Shown here piece after piece: positions 59,749-64,000 of a stretch of DNA of 64,000 bases. Location of the stretch: assembly GCF_014204985.1 (NCBI RefSeq), contig NZ_JACHMP010000001.1, positions 5,580,001 through 5,644,000 of the forward strand. The letters run 5' to 3'. Numbering within the stretch: the first letter of the stretch is position 1; each line of letters begins with the position of its first letter. Under the pieces are notes generated by a model. That model worked only from the letters and a program-made list of their open reading frames with translations. It did not search any database and was not told where the DNA came from. The position numbers and the translations under genes were made by a program. The DNA is from Streptosporangium becharense. GTDB lineage: Bacteria > Actinomycetota > Actinomycetes > Streptosporangiales > Streptosporangiaceae.

Positions 59749-59769
59749 TCAACGGAGAACGGTGATGTC

Positions 59770-59955
59770 ATGCTTATCAAGCCGCCCGGATGGCCGTTAC
59801 TCACGGCATTCTCGCTCGCGGCGCTCGTGTGTCTGTGGTGGGCCGGCGAACCCTACCTGTACATCGAATTATTCCTTTTCGCGTTCTTCGCGGGCGGCGC
59901 GCTCCTCCTTCTGTGGCTCATCCGGATCGTCCTCGCGGCGACACCCGGTCCACGG
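59770..59955 (+). pseudogene. Truncated small membrane protein
   Basis: The frame from ATG 59770 starts as a membrane protein (GWPLLTAFSLAALVCLWWAG, ELFLFAFFAGGALLLLWLIR) but after about 60 codons turns into Arg/Pro-rich sequence exactly where a transposase reading begins in another frame. It looks like a gene cut by an insertion sequence whose remainder is gone. Confidence 0.55.
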
Positions 59956-60247
59956 CCGGCGCGGGCGGCCCCGGCAACGCCCGAAGACGCTGTACGCCGA
60001 CCGCGGCTACGACCACGACACGTACCGCCGCATGGTCTGGGCCACGGGTGTGACGCCCGTCATCGCCCGCCGGGGTACCCCGCACGGTTCCGGCCCGGGC
60101 ACGCACCGATGGGTGATCGAGCAGACGGTCGCGTCGCTGCACTGGTTCCGTCGTCTGCGCATCCGCTGGGAGATCCGCGACGACATGCACGAGGCCTTCA
60201 TGACGCCGGCCGCATCGGCCATCTGCTGGCGACGCCTCGTCCGCTGA
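59953..60247 (+). pseudogene. IS5-family transposase remnant (C-terminal part)
   Basis: The plus frame ending at 60247 reads RPKTLYADRGYDHDTYRRM, GVTPVIARRGTPHGSG, HRWVIEQTVASLHWFRRLRI: the second Asp and the Glu of the DDE catalytic triad of IS5/IS1182-like transposases. The N-terminal half and first Asp are missing, and no clear terminal inverted repeats remain. A short sequence, not obviously part of a gene, joins it to the DUF4132 stop. Confidence 0.85.
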
Positions 60248-60273
60248 TCATTCTGTTAGAAGTTGTTACTCGT

Positions 60274-62670
60274 CTAGGTAGCGACAAGCTGGCGGGTGAT
60301 GCTGGGATCGTTGATCCTGGTGTCGTCCGCCAGCAGGAACGCCTTCGACAAGATGACCGAGAGCATTCCGCCGTCCTCCTCGAACGGCAGGAACACCGAT
60401 GAGGTGGAGTGGTCGCGGCCGGGGACGATGCACAGGTAGGCGTCGTTCGGCTCCATCAGGATGTTGCCAGACCCCAGATGGATCCGGTAGGTGCGCAGTT
60501 GCCCGCGTACGCGCAGGAACCGGTCGGCCAGCTCCACCCGGTCGGCGATCTTCAGCCGGGGCAGCAGCCGGGCCAGCGCGTCACGCCGTGTCCGAGCGGT
60601 CTCGCTCAGTTCGCCGAACCCGTACGACCGCCAGTAGCCGTCATGCCCGGCTGCCGCCTGTTGGTCGAGCCCCAAGGAGCCGACCCCTACGGCGAGGTCG
60701 GCGTCGCGCAGCAGTTCCGAGAACACCAGCGGCGGCACTTCGGTGAGCGGCGCGTCGCCGGGAAGATCCGCGTGGCGGAACCGGATCGCGTCGGTGGCGG
60801 CGCAGGAGGCCGTGCCCCAGTCGTCCTGATGGGGGTCGGAAGCGACCTGCATGCCCCAGCTTGCCTGCCAGCCGGCGAGCGTCTTGACGGCCGCCCCCAC
60901 GTCGCCGTCGCACTCGTAGTCCCAGTGACCGATCGACAGCCCGCTCCAGCCGCGTTGCTCCAGCAGCGCCTTGGCCTGCCCGTAGCGCACGAAGTGACCC
61001 TTGAAACGGTCGGAGTGGGTGCGGGTGCGCTCCTCGGCCGGGGTGAGCAGGTAGACCTCGCGGAACGCCTGCTTGAACGGTTGTCTGACCTCCCGCTCCA
61101 GCAGGTGGTCGCGCCAGCCGCGCACCCCCTCGGCGCTCTCCTGGACGGGGTGCCACAACCGGACGGATGTGGCGGCGTCCGGACGTACGGATTCGCCGCT
61201 CGCGTCGGCCAAGGCCCAGCCGCCGCCGCTCCTGACCGGCAGCCCGGCGAACCCGTCAGGGAGCCGCCAGATGAGGGTGCGGGTGTAGGGGCCGGTGACC
61301 GGATGGTCGAAGAAGTACCGCTCGGCTTCCTGCCAGGACAACTCGCGTTGGACGACGAGCATCTGCTCCAGGCGCAGCCGCTCGGCGGCCTGCGTGCGCC
61401 TGAGGTCCTTCAGCGTGGCCTTCAGATCGGCGAGCACCGGATCCTTGCAGATGGACTGGGGCGCCGACTTGACGACGCGCCCGGACGCGTTGACGAACCG
61501 CAGCACCGGCCCGTCGACGTCGAGCCGGACGACGCAGTCGCCGGCCCGCTCCTCCCGGACCCCGTCGAGGCCGAGCCCGAAGGCCGGAGTCGTCCGGTCG
61601 ACGAGCTGTTCGTGACTCAGCCCTTCTCGTACGGCCACCGCGTCGAGGGCATCGGACGCCTTCGCCAGCAGGGCTGGTCTGCGCAGCCTGGCTCGCACGC
61701 GCGCGAGCGCGCCCACCATGTCGAGGCCGCCCCGCTCGGCCAGCACGTTTAGTGCGGCGTTGGCCAGCCTCTCGTTGCGGCAGACGGCGGCGCCGCCGGT
61801 GCCGTTGCGTCCGATGCCGCAGTTCATGGCGACGTCGCCGAGCAGCGTGGACACCCAGGGTGCGTCGATCACCTCGCAGGTCCACAGCATGCCGCGCAGC
61901 GGGAGGGCGGTACGGCGGGCGAGGAAGACCCTGCCGCCGGGCTCGCGGCTCTCGCGGTGGGTGGCCACGCGGGAGAGGATCTCGCGCAGCACCGCCACGC
62001 CGTCGTCGGTGAGCAGCGTGCGGACCTTGGCGAGCCAGGCTTCGCTGGGCCTGTTGGCCTTCGCCTTGCACCAGTGTCTCAGCAGGGGCAGCACGGCGGG
62101 GTGAGTCAGCCGGTCGGCGTACTTTCCCGCCATGGCACGGGCTATGGGGTCGCCGTCCCAGACCAGGCTGCGCACGACCCCGGCAGCTCCGTGCTCCGGG
62201 GGCTCGGTCAGGACGCGCTTCAGGTCTTTGCGCAACGCGGCCCGGCCCGGGCTGCGGTGGGCCGGGTGCCACGGCGGCACGTCACCGAGGATCTGGCGGC
62301 GCTCGGGGTAGCCGAGCGTCGCGATGGCGGCCAGCGGAATCCGGTACAGCTCGGCGTGCTCGGTGTGACCGCAGCTCGACAGCGCGTCGGCGATCTCCCA
62401 TAGGACGCGCGTGTCCTCGAACGTCCAGGGGATGTCGCCATCGGCCGTCTCGCGCACCAGGCGGAGCACCTCCTCGGGGTACTCGTGGCCGCCCTCGTCG
62501 CCCAGGCTGAGCCGCAGTTGCGTCCATATGCCGAACGCCCTGCGCCCGGCCTCGTCGGCGCCGGGCCGCGCGCCCGCGTCGTACAGGGCGAACAGCTCGT
62601 GCGGCAGTTCCGTGATGCGGTAGTTGAGCAGGTAGCCCTGGGACGTGGGAAAGTCGTCGAGGACGCCCAT
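60274..62670 (-). CDS. DUF4132-domain protein
   Basis: A 798-residue protein. The C-terminal half carries a DUF4132-like pattern (FKQAFREVYLLTPAEERT, GHFVRYGQAKALLEQRGW, VFSELLRDADLAVGVGSLG, YRIHLGSGNILMEPNDAYLCIVP; separate landmarks). The N-terminal half is helical, HEAT-like. No WGR domain is seen. DUF4132 proteins are often linked to MolR-like and stress or nucleic-acid-related loci, but no activity is known. ATG 62670 lies one base after the stop of a 42-residue ORF. Confidence 0.85.
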   Translation of the reverse strand: MGVLDDFPTSQGYLLNYRITELPHELFALYDAGARPGADEAGRRAFGIWTQLRLSLGDEGGHEYPEEVLRLVRETADGDIPWTFEDTRVLWEIADALSSCGHTEHAELYRIPLAAIATLGYPERRQILGDVPPWHPAHRSPGRAALRKDLKRVLTEPPEHGAAGVVRSLVWDGDPIARAMAGKYADRLTHPAVLPLLRHWCKAKANRPSEAWLAKVRTLLTDDGVAVLREILSRVATHRESREPGGRVFLARRTALPLRGMLWTCEVIDAPWVSTLLGDVAMNCGIGRNGTGGAAVCRNERLANAALNVLAERGGLDMVGALARVRARLRRPALLAKASDALDAVAVREGLSHEQLVDRTTPAFGLGLDGVREERAGDCVVRLDVDGPVLRFVNASGRVVKSAPQSICKDPVLADLKATLKDLRRTQAAERLRLEQMLVVQRELSWQEAERYFFDHPVTGPYTRTLIWRLPDGFAGLPVRSGGGWALADASGESVRPDAATSVRLWHPVQESAEGVRGWRDHLLEREVRQPFKQAFREVYLLTPAEERTRTHSDRFKGHFVRYGQAKALLEQRGWSGLSIGHWDYECDGDVGAAVKTLAGWQASWGMQVASDPHQDDWGTASCAATDAIRFRHADLPGDAPLTEVPPLVFSELLRDADLAVGVGSLGLDQQAAAGHDGYWRSYGFGELSETARTRRDALARLLPRLKIADRVELADRFLRVRGQLRTYRIHLGSGNILMEPNDAYLCIVPGRDHSTSSVFLPFEEDGGMLSVILSKAFLLADDTRINDPSITRQLVAT

Positions 62671-62671
62671 G

Positions 62672-62800
62672 TCAGCCTCCGGTCCGCGGCACGAGGCGGA
62701 CGAGTTCCCGTGCCGGGCTCGCGTCGGGCCGAGCGAGAAGGGCGGTCTCGACTGAGCACCTGGCGGTGGCGTTCTCGTCTCTGAAGGTGGCCGTGGCCAT
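62672..62800 (-). CDS. 42-residue leader ORF coupled to the DUF4132 gene
   Basis: ATG 62800 with GGAG seven bases upstream opens a 42-codon frame (starting MATATFRDENATARCSVETA) that ends TGA at 62672, one base before the DUF4132 start. The tight spacing argues for translation. No family recognised; it could be a small partner or a leader peptide. Confidence 0.45.
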   Translation of the reverse strand: MATATFRDENATARCSVETALLARPDASPARELVRLVPRTGG

Positions 62801-63497
62801 GGGGGAGCTCCATCGTCGTCGGTCGGTCAACGTGACGGGCCATAGCTATCAACGGGCACCGACAATCCGGAGGCAGGCGCGATTCAGGCCGGAAACACGA
62901 ACTGAAGTGCCCTATGACTGGGCCAGGCCGTGCCTCTGCAGCCTGGTACTCCCCGTCGACAGGAGTGTCCTCGCCAAGACGTCACCGGATCTCCGTGTCT
63001 TACCTGATCGGCCGTGGCGGTGACAACGGCGACGTCCGACTTTCGGGGCGGCACTGGCTGACGAAGCGGCGGTGCAGCCTTGTGCGGCGGTTGATGGTCA
63101 GTGCGGCGGGGCCGGTGGGCGATCCGATTACGGTTCCAGCCGTGACCGGCCTCCAGGCCGTATGCGCGGCCGGGGTCCGTGACGTCGGGCTGGGCGGCAG
63201 CGTGCTGTGCCCCCGTCTTGAACCACATGGCGGAGATTTCAGTAGAAGTGGGATGGAGGACCAGGTCTTTCACTGAGCGGTCATGGAAGATCTGGAACAC
63301 TTGCGGAACGTATGAGGAGAGCTCATGGTGGTCAGGGCGACGTCATGGCCGATGGGAGCGGCGCTGTGGGCCCGTTTTCGATCATGGTGTGCGCACGGTC
63401 CGTGCACGCGAGCACGCCCCGAGCACGCAAGGACCGGAACTTCATTCCAGAAGAGGCCTGTCCTCCGAGTTGTCGTAGGTCAGGCCATGATCAAAAG
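62801..63497. other. Gene-free stretch before tRNA-Arg
   Basis: About 700 bases where open frames exist on both strands (for example 62914-63276 plus) but none has a ribosome site, a known motif or the codon bias of the neighbours. Base composition is slightly lower in GC than the flanks. I see no repeat or RNA structure I would defend. Confidence 0.4.
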
Positions 63498-63571
63498 CGC
63501 GCCCTGCAGGATTCGAACCTGCGACCGTCGGATTAGAAGTCCGGTGCTCTATCCAGCTGAGCTAAGGGCGC
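63498..63571 (-). tRNA. tRNA-Arg (anticodon TCT)
   Basis: Reads GCGCCCT, TA, GCTC-AGCTGGATA-GAGC, anticodon arm CCGGA-CTTCTAA-TCCG with anticodon TCT, T arm GCAGG-TTCGAAT-CCTGC, acceptor AGGGCGC, discriminator G. All stems pair in normal tRNA order; the 3' CCA is not encoded. It decodes AGA. Confidence 0.96.
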
Positions 63572-63929
63572 TCCCGCCTTATTGTGCATGATCCTGGGAG
63601 TGCTCATGCATCGGTTTTGCGGCTGTGTCGCGGGGATCACTCTAGAGGGTGGTGACCGGGCACGGGGGAGTGGGGTCCGGCCGCCGGCGCGTGGCGTCGT
63701 ACGGTCGTGGGGTGTCCCGGGGCGGTCCGTGAGGCGCCCCAAGGTGCGTAGGTGTGGCTGCGGCGCGCCTGTGGCCGAGATTCCCGACCATGGGGGCGGT
63801 TTCGGTGGGGGCGTCGTGGGGTGTCACCCCTCATCCGTCTTTACGGGTGTCCTTTTCGGTCTTTCCGGCGTGCTCGGATCTGGTGAAATCATGCTCGCGC
63901 GGCGGCGGACGGGTCTACGCTCGCATGTC
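63572..63929. other. Gene-free stretch after tRNA-Arg
   Basis: About 360 bases with no credible gene. The upstream promoter of the tRNA gene should lie in 63572-63640, which contains relatively AT-rich sequence (CCTTATTGTGCATGATC). Confidence 0.4.
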
Positions 63930-64000
63930 ATGTTCGTCGGCACGCTTCAGAAGGAGACTCCGTTCGTCGGCACACTTCAGGAGGAGATCCCGCTTCTGGG
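63930..64000 (+). CDS. Start of a gene cut by the window end, with a repeated opening
   Basis: ATG 63930 opens a frame whose first 20 codons contain the near-identical decapeptide FVGTLQ(K/E)E(T/I)P twice, encoded by a 30-base tandem duplication. It remains open to the window end. The product is unknown. An alternative is that the true start lies in the second repeat, using AGGAGGAG inside the repeat as ribosome site. Confidence 0.4.
   Translation, partial: MFVGTLQKETPFVGTLQEEIPLL

Noticed and set aside
62884..63300. Plus and minus open frames of 120-138 codons before tRNA-Arg
   Set aside because: No ribosome site, no motif, and codon use unlike the neighbouring genes; they overlap each other in antisense.

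Overview
The window is very GC-rich, uses GTG and TTG starts freely, and carries actinomycete-type genes: a StrR-like pathway regulator, a CUT1 sugar importer without its own ATPase, LuxC/LuxE homologues in secondary metabolism, and many TetR, LysR and ROK regulators. A filamentous actinomycete, perhaps of the Streptosporangiales, fits best; the genus is inference.

Layout. (1) 1-3.6 kb: a translationally coupled minus-strand operon (SWIM zinc-finger protein, unknown 471-residue protein, von Willebrand A protein, start of a further gene) plus a small helix-hairpin-helix protein. (2) About 4.3-32.9 kb: a phenazine biosynthetic cluster. One minus-strand operon runs from 24.2 kb down to 6.7 kb: flavin-dependent monooxygenase, phzD, phzE, a small alpha-beta-barrel protein, phzF, phzG, flavin reductase, free adenylation domain, free carrier protein, KAS III-like acyltransferase, LuxE/EhpF-like adenylating enzyme, LuxC-like reductase, a methyltransferase inside a headless NRPS adenylation domain, phzB, phzC and metK. 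Around it are a ferredoxin and P450, an SDR, a methyltransferase, an EhpR-like resistance protein, a StrR-like regulator, an MFS pump, an FAD oxidase and a LysR regulator. The gene set predicts phenazine-1,6-dicarboxylate, reduction of one carboxylate to a hydroxymethyl group, ring hydroxylation and O-methylation, then loading of an amino acid on the alcohol: an aminoacyl griseoluteic acid (pelagiomicin or D-alanylgriseoluteate class). (3) 33-36 kb: an ADP-ribosylglycohydrolase and a prolyl oligopeptidase. (4) 36.7-44.8 kb: a galactoside-type uptake and hydrolysis locus (two permeases, secreted DUF4832 protein, sugar-binding lipoprotein, GH36 alpha-galactosidase, ROK repressor); a near-identical promoter motif precedes both transporter units. 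(5) 45-47 kb: a YciO/Sua5 protein, then on the minus strand a conserved protein followed by two tandem RNAs in which a tRNA-like T arm, acceptor stem and D arm are circularly permuted. These look like Y-RNA-like (YrlA-type) RNAs and are the most unusual object in the window. (6) 47-58 kb: an amidase, two TetR genes, a complete peptide/nickel-type ABC importer, a CocE-like hydrolase and a DUF3237 protein. (7) 58-64 kb: hypothetical and membrane proteins, an IS5-family remnant, a DUF4132 protein with a 42-residue leader ORF, tRNA-Arg(TCT) and a gene cut off by the window end.

The spacers hold many short tandem repeats (16, 17, 28, 29, 31 and 37 bp units), and several genes are decayed (a CBM domain, a nitrilase, a transposase).
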